Below are positions 51,023 through 60,009 of a DNA stretch of 64,000 nt, piece after piece. The position numbers and the translations under genes are program-made. The notes below the pieces were generated by a model. That model was given only the letters and a program-made list of their open reading frames with translations, made no database searches and was not told the origin of the DNA. The stretch is from NCBI GenBank assembly GCA_963516475.1, contig CAUQBR010000002.1, positions 62,001 through 126,000 on the forward strand, given 5' to 3'. The first letter of the stretch is position 1. Each line of letters begins with the position of its first letter. This DNA comes from JABCPE02 sp963516475 (GTDB lineage Bacteria > Bacteroidota > Bacteroidia > Flavobacteriales > Weeksellaceae).

Positions 51023-52192
51023 ATGAAAAAAAGCAACAATCTCTTGCTTCAAATACTGATTGCTATTATTTTAGGAATAATTTTTGGAAAATTTGTAAAT
51101 CAAGAATTTTTAAAAATTTTTCTTACTTTCAATGGGCTGTTTAGTCAGTTTCTTGGGTTCTGTATCCCTTTAATTATTATAGGACTAATAGTCCCATCAA
51201 TAGGAAAACTGGGCGGAACAGCCAGTAAAATAGTGCTTGTAACGGCTGGATTGGCTTATTTATCTACACTTTTAGCAGGTTTTGTTTCTTATGGCGTGAG
51301 TATCAACACCTTCCCAAGTCTTTTAGAAGGGCAGTCGCTTAGTGATGTTTCAGAAGTCACTGAAATCAAGCCTTATTTTTCGCTGAGCATTCCTCCTATG
51401 TTTGATGTGATGACGGCGCTGGTTTTGGCTTTTATGGTAGGAATAGGAATTTCTAAAATCCACAATTCTACATTGTTACAGGTTTTTGAAGAGTTTGAAA
51501 TCATCATCTCTAATGTCATTGCTCGTGTGCTTATTCCACTACTTCCACTATATATTTTTGGTATCTTTTTAGGGATGGCTCATACAGGTGAAGTTTTCAC
51601 GATTGTTTCTATCTTCATTAAAATTATCGCCATTATTTTTGGGCTTCATATTTTGTTTTTGATATTTTTATTTACTATCGCTGGAATTATCGGAAGAAAA
51701 AATCCTTTCACCATGCTGGTAAATATGATACCTGCCTATATCACGGCTCTGGGAACGCAGTCTTCAGCGGCGACTATTCCTGTTTCCTTACAGCAGACTA
51801 TCAAAAACGGCGTTTCGGAAAAGGTGGCTAAACTGGTTATTCCTCTTTGTGCGACGATACATTTATCGGGAAGTGCTTTGAAAATAGTTGCCTGCACCAT
51901 TGCTCTGATGGTAGTACAGCAGATGCCGATTGATTTCTTGGATTACACAGGATTTATTTTTATGCTTGGCATTGCTATGGTGGCTGCACCTGGTGTTCCT
52001 GGTGGTGCTATTATGGCGGCTATTGGGATTATCGGTTCTATGCTGGGATTTGATGAAAAAAGCCAAGCGCTGATGATTTCCCTATACATCGCTATGGACA
52101 GCTTCGGAACGGCTGGAAATGTCACTGGAGACTGCGCAATAGCCGTAATTACAGATACTATTTTGGGTGAAAAACAGAAAACCAACGACTAA
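51023..52192 (+). CDS. Dicarboxylate/amino acid:cation symporter (DAACS family)
   Basis: This 389-residue polytopic membrane protein has the DAACS re-entrant loop motif PAYITALGTQSSAATIPVSL at about 236-255, the second loop SGSALKIVACTIALMVVQQM, and the ion-site block AMDSFGTAGNVTGDCAIAVI near the end. It begins MKKSNNLLLQILIAIILGII and imports Glu, Asp or dicarboxylates with H+ or Na+. The DUF2851 gene starts on the very next base after its stop codon. Confidence 0.92.
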   Translation: MKKSNNLLLQILIAIILGIIFGKFVNQEFLKIFLTFNGLFSQFLGFCIPLIIIGLIVPSIGKLGGTASKIVLVTAGLAYLSTLLAGFVSYGVSINTFPSLLEGQSLSDVSEVTEIKPYFSLSIPPMFDVMTALVLAFMVGIGISKIHNSTLLQVFEEFEIIISNVIARVLIPLLPLYIFGIFLGMAHTGEVFTIVSIFIKIIAIIFGLHILFLIFLFTIAGIIGRKNPFTMLVNMIPAYITALGTQSSAATIPVSLQQTIKNGVSEKVAKLVIPLCATIHLSGSALKIVACTIALMVVQQMPIDFLDYTGFIFMLGIAMVAAPGVPGGAIMAAIGIIGSMLGFDEKSQALMISLYIAMDSFGTAGNVTGDCAIAVITDTILGEKQKTND

Positions 52193-53431
52193 ATGAAAGA
52201 AAAGTTTTTACAAACTCTTTGGGAAAACAAGGTTTTTAATCCGCTCTTGTTCAAAGATACGGACGGAAACCCTATCGAAATCCTAGATTTTGGAAAACTA
52301 AATAGCAATGCTGGTCCTGATTTTCATTCGGTAAAAATAAAAACACAAGGCATCACATTCTTCGGAAATGCTGAATTTCATGTAAAATCTTCCGACTGGC
52401 TTCTGCACAAACATTCGGAACAGAAAGATTATCAGTCCGTTATCCTTCATATCGTTTTTGAACACGACCAAGAAATTTTGGAACTGAAAGAAAAAAACAT
52501 TCCTACACTGGAACTGAAAAACTATATTGAAAACTCTGATTTTCAACACTATAATTTTGTTAAAGAAAAGGATTTTATCCCTTGCGAAGATATTTTCAGC
52601 ATCAAAAAAATCCCAAATTATTTTTCCGAAGAAATCGTTTTGCAAAAATTAGAGGAAAAAGACAAAGAGATCAGACAGCAGTTACTGGCTACAAAGAACG
52701 ATTATGAAGCAGTTCTATTCCAGAGAATAGCCTACTCTTTTGGGCTGAAAGTAAATTCGGAAACTTTCCTACAAATTGCACAAAACATTGATTTTAAAAC
52801 CATTAAAAAAGTTTCTCAAAATCCTTTTCGGCTGGAAAGCCTCTTATTTGGAAAAGCAGATTTGCTAAATAATATGGAAAAAGACAGCCAAAAATGGCTG
52901 AAAGAATTTGAGTTTTTAAGGGCGAAATTTGGGATAAATGACATCGTTTTTCCTGCTAAATTTATGCGGATGATGCCCGTTTCATTCCCTACCATAAGGC
53001 TTTCGCAGCTGGCTCAGCTGTATTTTCGGCATCAGAATTTATTTTCAAAAATCATCAATGCAAAAAGCGTGGAAGAGTTAAAAGTGTTATTCAAAGACAT
53101 AAAAACCTCTGAATATTGGGAAAATCACTATGTTTTCGGAAAGGAAAGCGAAGCCAAAACCAAAAAACTTTCAGATGATTTTATAGAAATTATTTTACTG
53201 AATGCCATCCTTCCTGTGATTTATTCCTATCACAAGGAAAAAACTGATAATCAGAAAATTATATTTGATTTTTACCGAAATCTAAAACCAGAGAAAAACT
53301 CCATTATCAAACAATGGAAAAATTTAGGCGCGAAGATAAAATCTGCCTTAGATTCCCAAGCGTTCTTATATTTATACAAAAACTGGTGTAGCCAAAAAAG
53401 ATGCTTAGAATGCTGTCAAACACAATTTTAA
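52193..53431 (+). CDS. DUF2851 family protein
   Basis: The protein has 412 residues. It begins MKEKFLQTLWENKVFNPLLF and contains ILDFGKLNSNAGPDFHSVKI and GNAEFHVKSSDWLLHKHSEQ, the characteristic blocks of DUF2851. The C-terminal KNWCSQKRCLECCQTQF is rich in cysteine. The N-terminal half recalls restriction-like nuclease folds (Asp, Glu-x-x-x-Lys pattern) but activity is not shown. It is likely co-transcribed with the preceding symporter gene. Confidence 0.85.
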   Translation: MKEKFLQTLWENKVFNPLLFKDTDGNPIEILDFGKLNSNAGPDFHSVKIKTQGITFFGNAEFHVKSSDWLLHKHSEQKDYQSVILHIVFEHDQEILELKEKNIPTLELKNYIENSDFQHYNFVKEKDFIPCEDIFSIKKIPNYFSEEIVLQKLEEKDKEIRQQLLATKNDYEAVLFQRIAYSFGLKVNSETFLQIAQNIDFKTIKKVSQNPFRLESLLFGKADLLNNMEKDSQKWLKEFEFLRAKFGINDIVFPAKFMRMMPVSFPTIRLSQLAQLYFRHQNLFSKIINAKSVEELKVLFKDIKTSEYWENHYVFGKESEAKTKKLSDDFIEIILLNAILPVIYSYHKEKTDNQKIIFDFYRNLKPEKNSIIKQWKNLGAKIKSALDSQAFLYLYKNWCSQKRCLECCQTQF

Positions 53432-53447
53432 TTTAATTTTAAACCTA

Positions 53448-53975
53448 ATGATTTTTACTCTAAACGACATACAAATACAACCCGCAAAAGGAGAAGAACA
53501 CAGACATATTTTCTCCTCGTACTGCGCTTCCTTCCCAGCTGATGAGCGAAGAGATGAGGAGCAGTTTTACAAGCTTTTAGAAAATCACCACAGCAAGATA
53601 TTGTCCATTTTCAAAGGAGAAAACCTCGCTGGATACCTCATTGTATGGGAGTTTTCAGAGTTTACATTTATAGAGCATTTTGAGATTTTTGAGGCTCTTC
53701 GTGGCGCTAATTTAGGCTCCACCATTCTATCTATTTTGACTGAAAACCTCGGAAATATCGTGCTAGAAACCGAACCCAAAGAACTAAGCAACATAGCTGA
53801 GCGAAGAGTAGGTTTTTACAAAAAAAATGGTTTCTCTGTTTTGGACGAGAGCTATATCCAGCCGAGCTACAGCCAAGATAAAAACCCACTGAACCTTTGG
53901 CTGATGGGAACTTTTGAGCCCGATAATCTGACTCAGACCATTGCAGAAATTCATAAAATCGTATATCAAAATTAA
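53448..53975 (+). CDS. GNAT family N-acetyltransferase
   Basis: This 175-residue protein has the acetyl-CoA-binding region IEHFEIFEALRGANLGSTIL at about 71-90 (RGxGxG-like LRGANLGS), with YLIVWEFSEFTFIEHF before it and RRVGFYKKNGFSVLDESYIQ after. The start MIFTLNDIQIQPAKGEEHRH follows the DUF2851 stop by 16 bases, likely in the same transcript. Substrate not known. Confidence 0.82.
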   Translation: MIFTLNDIQIQPAKGEEHRHIFSSYCASFPADERRDEEQFYKLLENHHSKILSIFKGENLAGYLIVWEFSEFTFIEHFEIFEALRGANLGSTILSILTENLGNIVLETEPKELSNIAERRVGFYKKNGFSVLDESYIQPSYSQDKNPLNLWLMGTFEPDNLTQTIAEIHKIVYQN

Positions 53976-54000
53976 GTCTAACCCAATAAAATAATCACTC

Positions 54001-54933
54001 ATGAACCTCAAATCTAAAATCGGAAATTACACCTTCGAAAATCCACTGATGAACGCCTCTGGATGCTGGTGCGAATCGGAAGAAAAACTAAATGAACTTC
54101 ACCTCTCTGACTGCGGAAGTTTCGTAACCAAAAGTGCCACAGCGAAATACCGCGAAGGAAATCCATCGCCGCGATATGTGGAAGTTCCACTAGGAACTAT
54201 CAACTCCATGGGACTGCCTAATGAAGGACTGGACTACTATCTCGATTATGCCCTAAAATTCCAAGAAAAGCACAAACAAACCATCTTCCTCTCCGTGGCA
54301 GGAATGTCTTTTGAGGAAAATATAGAGATGCTGAAAAAAGTAAATTCATCTGATTTTAAAGGCATCATAGAGCTTAACCTCTCTTGCCCTAATGTTCCTG
54401 GAAAACCTCAAACAGGCTATGATTTTGAGGCTACAGAGCGAATTTTACAAGAAGTTTTTACTTTCATCGACAAACCTTTGGGCGTAAAACTTCCGCCTTA
54501 TTTTGATATGGCTCATTTTGACAAAATTGCAGAAGTTCTGAATAAATTTCCGCTCCACTATGTGAATTGTATCAACTCCATCGGAAACGGACTCTATATC
54601 GACACTGAAAAAGAAGAAGTCGTTATCAGACCAAAGGATGGATTTGGCGGAATCGGCGGTGAATACATCAAACCTACCGCTCTGGCTAATGTCCGCGCGA
54701 TGTACACCAGACTAAATAAAAATATCCAAGTCATTGGCTGCGGCGGTGTTCTTACAGGGCAAGATGTCTTTGAGCATATTCTCTGTGGAGCAAGTATGGT
54801 TCAGGTAGGCTCTCAGCTGATGAAAGAAAATCCATCTATATTTGGGCGACTTCTATCTGAATTAAAAGAAATTATGTCCCAAAAAGGCTACCAGTCCATA
54901 GATGATTTCAAAGGTAAATTAAAATCCTTGTAG
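54001..54933 (+). CDS. pyrD: Dihydroorotate dehydrogenase, class 1A type
   Basis: This 310-residue FMN enzyme oxidises dihydroorotate to orotate in pyrimidine synthesis. The FMN and substrate blocks are NASGCWCESEEKLNELHLSD, SATAKYREGNPSPRYVEVPL and GTINSMGLPNEGLDYYLDYA. The active-site Cys lies in IELNLSCPNVPGKPQTGYDF. The C-terminus has VIGCGGVLTGQDVFEHILCG. NSMGLPNxGxDYYLDY and the catalytic Cys are features of soluble fumarate-dependent class 1A, not the membrane class 2 with catalytic Ser. It is followed by pdxJ after 49 bases. Confidence 0.92.
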   Translation: MNLKSKIGNYTFENPLMNASGCWCESEEKLNELHLSDCGSFVTKSATAKYREGNPSPRYVEVPLGTINSMGLPNEGLDYYLDYALKFQEKHKQTIFLSVAGMSFEENIEMLKKVNSSDFKGIIELNLSCPNVPGKPQTGYDFEATERILQEVFTFIDKPLGVKLPPYFDMAHFDKIAEVLNKFPLHYVNCINSIGNGLYIDTEKEEVVIRPKDGFGGIGGEYIKPTALANVRAMYTRLNKNIQVIGCGGVLTGQDVFEHILCGASMVQVGSQLMKENPSIFGRLLSELKEIMSQKGYQSIDDFKGKLKSL

Positions 54934-54982
54934 TTCATCTGCATGGTTTTTAGTATTTTTGAAAAAAATTTAAATCTTTTCA

Positions 54983-55693
54983 ATGACAAAATTAAGCGTA
55001 AATATCAATAAAATAGCGACCCTCCGAAATTCCAGAGGAGGGCTGCTTCCCAGCGTAACGGAAGCCGCAATGAAAATTCAGGAATTCGGTGCAGATGGCA
55101 TCACCATCCACCCAAGACCAGACCAGCGCCACATCACAAAACAAGATGTCTATGACCTAAAACCGCTGGTGCATACGGAATTTAATATCGAAGGCAATCC
55201 GCACCGACCATTCATAGACATGGTTTTAGAAATCAAGCCTACGCAGGTGACTTTGGTTCCTGATGCGGACAATGCCATCACTTCCAATGCTGGCTGGGAT
55301 ACCAAAACTCATCTGTATTTCTTGACAGACATCATATCAGAGTTCAAACGAGCTGGAATTAGGACTTCTATTTTCCTTGACCCTAAACCTGAACTTTGTG
55401 ATTATGCCGCTAAAACAGGAACTGACCGCATAGAACTATACACGGAGGCCTATGCTTCTGGATACAAAGCCAATAAAGAAGCGGCTATCAAACCTTATTT
55501 AGAAACGGCTATCCGTGCAAGTGAGCTGGGACTGGGCATCAATGCTGGGCATGATTTAAGCCTTGAAAATCTACGATATTTTGCAGAAACTATCCCAAAT
55601 CTCTTGGAGGTGTCCATAGGGCATGCACTCATCAGCGAGGCTCTCTACATGGGCATGGAAAACACGGTTCAGGCTTACCAAAAAAGATTATAA
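54983..55693 (+). CDS. pdxJ: Pyridoxine 5'-phosphate synthase
   Basis: This 236-residue TIM-barrel enzyme joins 1-deoxyxylulose 5-phosphate and 3-amino-2-oxopropyl phosphate to pyridoxine phosphate. It has LSVNINKIATLRNSRGGLLP at the N-terminus, DGITIHPRPDQRHITKQDVY and FNIEGNPHRPFIDMVLEIKP. The C-terminus is LGLGINAGHDLSLENLRYFA followed by LLEVSIGHALISEALYMGM. The DUF721 gene follows after 23 bases. Confidence 0.96.
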   Translation: MTKLSVNINKIATLRNSRGGLLPSVTEAAMKIQEFGADGITIHPRPDQRHITKQDVYDLKPLVHTEFNIEGNPHRPFIDMVLEIKPTQVTLVPDADNAITSNAGWDTKTHLYFLTDIISEFKRAGIRTSIFLDPKPELCDYAAKTGTDRIELYTEAYASGYKANKEAAIKPYLETAIRASELGLGINAGHDLSLENLRYFAETIPNLLEVSIGHALISEALYMGMENTVQAYQKRL

Positions 55694-55716
55694 ATCGACA
55701 AATAATTTTTTCTTAC

Positions 55717-56004
55717 ATGAGAAAGAAAAGAGAATTTCACTCTTCAGAATTGGTAAAAAGTTTGGCCAAAATCTATGGTTTTGATGAGATTTTGGTTTCA
55801 TTTAAAATAAAAGACTTTCTCCGAGAATACTTGGACGAAAGTCTTTTTAATGAAATAGAACAAGTTCGGCTAAACAAAGGCGTTCTCAGCCTGAAAATAA
55901 AATCTCCTTTACTAAAAAACGATTTCCTGATGCGAAAATCATTCTATGTCAATAAAATCTCTTCTGAACTGGGAATAGAAATTACCCAAATCATCATTCT
56001 ATAA
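55717..56004 (+). CDS. DUF721/DciA-like protein
   Basis: This 95-residue protein begins MRKKREFHSSELVKSLAKIY. It has GFDEILVSFKIKDFLREYLD, EIEQVRLNKGVLSLKIKSPL and a C-terminal LMRKSFYVNKISSELGIEIT. The order helix, strand-rich KH-like part and final helix matches DUF721 proteins, of which DciA helps load the replicative helicase. Its stop codon abuts the mtgA stop with no spacer. The role in helicase loading is inferred. Confidence 0.78.
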   Translation: MRKKREFHSSELVKSLAKIYGFDEILVSFKIKDFLREYLDESLFNEIEQVRLNKGVLSLKIKSPLLKNDFLMRKSFYVNKISSELGIEITQIIIL

Positions 56005-56655
56005 CTACTCTTGCAGGCGGATATGGTTCATCTGCTTCATTATCCAGCTGTGCTTTCTTTTCAGCGCTGGCGTTGGATTTTTTGGGTCGTATTTTTTTGG
56101 ATTTGGAAGAACCGCCGCTATCCACGCCGCCTCGCTTTTGGTAAGATTTTTAGCTGATTTCTTAAAATAATACCGCGAAGCTGCCTCCACACCGAAGACT
56201 CCCTGCCCCATTTCTATCGAGTTGAGATACCTTTCCATGATGATTTTCTTATTCCAAACCTTTTCAATCACGAAAGTAAAAACCGTTTCCAAGCCTTTTC
56301 TAAACCAGCTTCTATTATTCCAAAGGAAAATATTTTTGGCTGTCTGCTGGGAAATCGTACTTCCGCCTTGTATTCGTTTTCCTTTTTCATTATTCTCCAT
56401 AGCTCTCTCAATAGCTTTAAAATCAAAACCATCGTGTTTATAATAGTTTTGATCTTCTGATGCTATGACGGCTATTTTCACATAATCCCCCATTTCATCA
56501 TAGGAAACATACTCGCGGTCTAATTTCTGATATTGAAACAAACCGCCGAGCTGCGTCCATGTGATGATGGGATTAAAAAACCTACCCAAAACCACCGCTA
56601 AAAGGTAAAATATTAAAATAAAATAAATTATTTTCTTCAAATATTTCAGCATCAA
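56005..56655 (-). CDS. mtgA: Monofunctional biosynthetic peptidoglycan transglycosylase
   Basis: This 216-residue GT51 enzyme polymerises lipid II into glycan chains. An N-terminal membrane anchor (about 8-25) is followed by the catalytic motifs ASEDQNYYKHDGFDFKAIER (Glu in ASEDQ), QGGSTISQQTAKNIFLWNNR, KIIMERYLNSIEMGQGVFGV (second Glu) and AAWIAAVLPNPKKYDP. There is no penicillin-binding domain. Its start overlaps the stop of the AAA ATPase gene (ATGA). Confidence 0.95.
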   Translation of the reverse strand: MMLKYLKKIIYFILIFYLLAVVLGRFFNPIITWTQLGGLFQYQKLDREYVSYDEMGDYVKIAVIASEDQNYYKHDGFDFKAIERAMENNEKGKRIQGGSTISQQTAKNIFLWNNRSWFRKGLETVFTFVIEKVWNKKIIMERYLNSIEMGQGVFGVEAASRYYFKKSAKNLTKSEAAWIAAVLPNPKKYDPKNPTPALKRKHSWIMKQMNHIRLQE

Positions 56656-57794
56656 AAACCTATTTTTTTATTTTCTTTTGTAGTGTCTTTTAATGATTTT
56701 TCATCCATATTCGTAAGTTCCGCCAGAGAGCGAGGCTCATCTACAGTAATGTCCTTGCCTATTGATTTCAGGTAAGCATTGGATTTTTCCACGGTCAGCT
56801 CTCGGAATTTATATTCTGCTATCAGCCTTCCTTTTCTCAGCAGGGCAGAATCGATTTTGGATATATCCGAATTAAATGTACAAATCAATTGACATTCAAG
56901 CACATCCGAAAGCATTCCGTCTGCTATGTTCAGAATCGAAGAAACCACATCTGTATTGCTGTTGAGCGTTGTTCTCTCTGCAATGTAGTTTTCACAATCT
57001 TCCAGCACCAAAACCGAATTCTGATTATCCACCAAAACACCAATAAAACTAGGGTCTGTGAGCGAAGAAATCATCGTAGTCGGTATGAAAATGAATTTTT
57101 TATTCGGAATCTGGCTCGTCAGCCATTTGATGTAGTTGGTCTTTCCAGAACCTGCAATCCCGTGAAGCAGCACGATTCCCTTGTTTTCATTGGTTATCGT
57201 ATGTTTCACTCTAGTATGCACCTCCATAAAATCATCATTGTACATCAAATCCAAGTCTATTCTGTGAGGTTTTATTGTATGAGTTTTCAAATCAAAACCT
57301 GAATTATCTCTTAGCAAAATAGATACTTTAGCTTCTTTAGAAACATATTTTTCAAAATATTCACTGAAAAGTTTTATTAGATTTGCCTTAGAATTAGGAG
57401 AATCATTTTTATAATAAACATACTCCACACGATAGAGCCCTTCCTCAAAAACTTCCGTATCATAGTCATCAGACAAGTCTCTGGTTAACAGTATAAAAAC
57501 CTCTAATTCGGGATGAAAATAGCACTCCTCGCTCTCATAAAGCTCGTTGGTTTTTGATGAATAATCCATCGTATGGAAATCCTCACATTTCTGGAACTGA
57601 GAGAGTTTTTCTTTATGTATAACCAGTTCATCACCACCGATATACAGATTTGCCATAAGATTATTCAATAAAACTCTATAAGGCGACGAAAATGTAGATG
57701 TTTCCATCTTATCATAAAGCTTTATTGACGAGGTTTCACCATCATACCCCATTAAATAAAATGATTTGTAAAATTCTGATTCTTTTATTCTCAT
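56652..57794 (-). CDS. AAA family ATPase
   Basis: This 380-residue protein has a large N-terminal region (about 1-200) with no recognised domain, then an AAA core. Walker A is LLHGIAGSGKTNYIKW (about 213-228) and Walker B is SVLVLEDCENYIAERTT. The sensor and arginine-finger region includes CQLICTFNSDISKIDSALLR, the BCS1-like 'ID.ALLR.GR' block. It is soluble and of unknown role. Translational coupling to mtgA (ATGA) suggests they are expressed together. Confidence 0.82.
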   Translation of the reverse strand: MRIKESEFYKSFYLMGYDGETSSIKLYDKMETSTFSSPYRVLLNNLMANLYIGGDELVIHKEKLSQFQKCEDFHTMDYSSKTNELYESEECYFHPELEVFILLTRDLSDDYDTEVFEEGLYRVEYVYYKNDSPNSKANLIKLFSEYFEKYVSKEAKVSILLRDNSGFDLKTHTIKPHRIDLDLMYNDDFMEVHTRVKHTITNENKGIVLLHGIAGSGKTNYIKWLTSQIPNKKFIFIPTTMISSLTDPSFIGVLVDNQNSVLVLEDCENYIAERTTLNSNTDVVSSILNIADGMLSDVLECQLICTFNSDISKIDSALLRKGRLIAEYKFRELTVEKSNAYLKSIGKDITVDEPRSLAELTNMDEKSLKDTTKENKKIGF

Positions 57795-57828
57795 CTTTTT
57801 AAATTTAATTTATACTTTAATATTTTGT

Positions 57829-58350
57829 TTATTTTTTCTCTTTATACCAAGAGGAATATTTTACATAATTTTTGCTTATTCGCTGTATTTCAGACTCCAT
57901 AAGGTCTTGCGAAACATCTTTTATCTTTTTTGCGGGAACGCCTGCCCATAGCTCACCTTCCCTGATGTGTGTCCCTTGCGTAACCACCGAACCAGCCGCC
58001 ACCACAGCATGAGACTCTATCAGACAGCCATCCATGACAATAGCCCCCATGCCGATAAGCACATTATTCTTTATTTCGCACCCATGAACCACCGCATTAT
58101 GCCCGATAGAAACATTATTCCCTATAATGGTCGCGTGTTTTTCGTAGGTGCAGTGCACAGTTACATTATCTTGAATATTCACCCTGTTACCGAGCCTGAT
58201 GCTGTTCACATCTCCCCTCAACACGGCATTATACCAAATACTGCACTCCTCTCCCATGACCACATCTCCGATAATCACAGCTGTTTCCGCTAAAAATGTA
58301 TCCTCGCCCACGATAGGAGTTTTTCCTAAAACTTCTCTAATCAAAGCCAT
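57829..58350 (-). CDS. Gamma-carbonic anhydrase family (left-handed beta-helix) protein
   Basis: The protein has 173 residues. Hexapeptide repeats run throughout: IIGDVVMGEECSIWYNAVLR with the 'W.N.V.RGD' motif, NIQDNVTVHCTYEKHATIIG, SIGHNAVVHGCEIKNNVLIG. The His residues in KHATIIG and GHNAVVHG are at the gamma-CA metal-ligand positions. Flavobacterial homologues may be carbonic anhydrases or transferase-like. The methyltransferase gene precedes it by 3 bases. Confidence 0.88.
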   Translation of the reverse strand: MALIREVLGKTPIVGEDTFLAETAVIIGDVVMGEECSIWYNAVLRGDVNSIRLGNRVNIQDNVTVHCTYEKHATIIGNNVSIGHNAVVHGCEIKNNVLIGMGAIVMDGCLIESHAVVAAGSVVTQGTHIREGELWAGVPAKKIKDVSQDLMESEIQRISKNYVKYSSWYKEKK

Positions 58351-58353
58351 TTT

Positions 58354-59085
58354 CTATAATTTTTCTGCTGTAACTATCACAGGCATAGAGTTTTCTGGAT
58401 TAAAATCAACTTTATTAAATCCGCCATAAAACTGAATATTTTTAAACCCTACATTCTCCAAAACCCCTTTAAGTTCTTGATAATCAACATTTATCAAAAC
58501 CTCTTCGTTTTCAACTTTTTTATCTAAAATAGTTTTGAAAATAATGTTTCCATCTTCATTCAAATAATAAGAACGCTCAAAAGTAACTCCTTCATTATCA
58601 ATAAGTGGCAAATTTCCTAAAAAATTTCCTTCTTTATTTTTAGATGTAAATTTCCAAAAATTCACCATTTGGATGATTAGCTTTCCGCCTTGTTCCAGCT
58701 GGGCATAGGCTTTCTGCAAAAAATCTGAAATCTCTTTCTTGTTTTCCAAATGAGGAAGCGTATTTCCTATGTTGATAATGGTCGTAAATTTCGGAAGCCT
58801 GTCAATATCAAGCATACTCATATTAACGACTTCTACGCCTTTCTCTTTTGCTTTATCAATTAGTTTTTCGTTGATATCAATGGCTGTAACATCGTAGTTT
58901 TCTCTAAGTAAATACTGGGACAAATTCCCTGTTCCTGCGCCCACATCCAAAATCTTTTTGCCTTTTATTTCCTCTGCGAAAAAAGTCTTGTGCAGTGGAG
59001 ACAATGAAAAAATCAAATCATATTTCTCTGAAATATCATCATAAAATTTTTTCATACTTTTTTGATTCTGCGTAATATCGCTCAT
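58354..59085 (-). CDS. Class I SAM-dependent methyltransferase
   Basis: I place the start at the ATG at 59085 (MSDITQNQKSMKKFYDDISE). An upstream frame to 59172 lies inside the corA gene and has non-homologous residues. The roughly 243-residue protein has the SAM motif GKKILDVGAGTGNLSQYLLR followed by DVTAIDINEKLIDKAKEKGV and IINIGNTLPHLENKKEISDF. The start is 14 bases after the corA stop. It could methylate a small molecule or protein, substrate unknown. It is co-transcribed with the gamma-CA gene. Confidence 0.85.
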   Translation of the reverse strand: MSDITQNQKSMKKFYDDISEKYDLIFSLSPLHKTFFAEEIKGKKILDVGAGTGNLSQYLLRENYDVTAIDINEKLIDKAKEKGVEVVNMSMLDIDRLPKFTTIINIGNTLPHLENKKEISDFLQKAYAQLEQGGKLIIQMVNFWKFTSKNKEGNFLGNLPLIDNEGVTFERSYYLNEDGNIIFKTILDKKVENEEVLINVDYQELKGVLENVGFKNIQFYGGFNKVDFNPENSMPVIVTAEKL

Positions 59086-59099
59086 ATTCAGTGTTTTAA

Positions 59100-60005
59100 T
59101 TATTTCACATTTTTCCTTTTCATGAAAATAGAAGTCACTATCACGATGACTACCATAATGCCAAGCATCCAATAAAAGCCGTATTCATGGTCTATTCCGA
59201 ACATTTCCTGAAAATTCATTCCGTAAAGACTCGCCAAAAAGGTTATCGGCAAGAAATACGCTGAATACACAGCTAAAATTTTCATGGACTCGTTATTTCT
59301 CTGGTCAGACAGTGCCAAAAATAAGCTTATAAGACTGGTAGACTGCGAGTTAAGGTATTCAAAGCCACTCATCACCTCCGTATAAGTATCCTTCAAATCA
59401 TTGAATTCTATTTTTTCTATCGGAAGTTTGTCATAAAAATTAACCCACTCATTAGAAATGGACAAAAGTTTCAGATTAAGGCTTGCTCGTCTTTTCAAAC
59501 GATATAGGCGCTTGATTTCGTTAGAGTTAGAATCCGTTTTAGTAAAAATATCATTCTCTATTTTTTCCATTTTCTCCAAAAGATTGATATTTTCTTTTCT
59601 ATAAGATTTCAAAATGCCAGAACCTAGTTCCAAAGCTATCCTATAGGGATTAGCTGCCTGAAAAGTCCCATTTTTCAGTTCTTCGGAGAGTTTTTTAATC
59701 CGCTCATTATCAACCCTATGAATGGTTAAAACAAGATTTTCTTTAATGAAAATCCCAACTTTAGTACTGATATCATTGATAGAATTCAAAAACTTATTGC
59801 CAGGCTCAGAACTTGCCCTCGCAAGAATAAATTTGATTTCGCCCAAATCCTCCGCTTTGGGAAGATGATTGGTATTGATACAATCTTTTAGGTGTAATAT
59901 ATTGATTTTGTATTGTTTAGATATTTCTGAAATATTTTCATATTTCATATCTTGAATATCAATCCATTCAAAAACATCATTTTTGTATAGTGACTTAACT
60001 ATCAT
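59100..60005 (-). CDS. corA: CorA-family magnesium/cobalt channel
   Basis: The protein has 301 residues. A cytoplasmic alpha/beta funnel (about 1-240) is followed by two C-terminal helices (SAYFLPITFLASLYGMNFQE and FYWMLGIMVVIVIVTSIFM). The invariant pore motif is YGMN, with an E-M-F-G-I-D periplasmic loop. Pentameric channels of this kind import Mg2+ or Co2+. It is preceded by ribB after only 4 bases. Confidence 0.93.
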   Translation of the reverse strand: MIVKSLYKNDVFEWIDIQDMKYENISEISKQYKINILHLKDCINTNHLPKAEDLGEIKFILARASSEPGNKFLNSINDISTKVGIFIKENLVLTIHRVDNERIKKLSEELKNGTFQAANPYRIALELGSGILKSYRKENINLLEKMEKIENDIFTKTDSNSNEIKRLYRLKRRASLNLKLLSISNEWVNFYDKLPIEKIEFNDLKDTYTEVMSGFEYLNSQSTSLISLFLALSDQRNNESMKILAVYSAYFLPITFLASLYGMNFQEMFGIDHEYGFYWMLGIMVVIVIVTSIFMKRKNVK

Positions 60006-60009
60006 AATA

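Noticed and set aside
58354..59172. Longer start for the methyltransferase
   Set aside because: The extra 29 residues lie inside the corA reading region and do not resemble the family; the ATG at 59085 gives the normal N-terminus.
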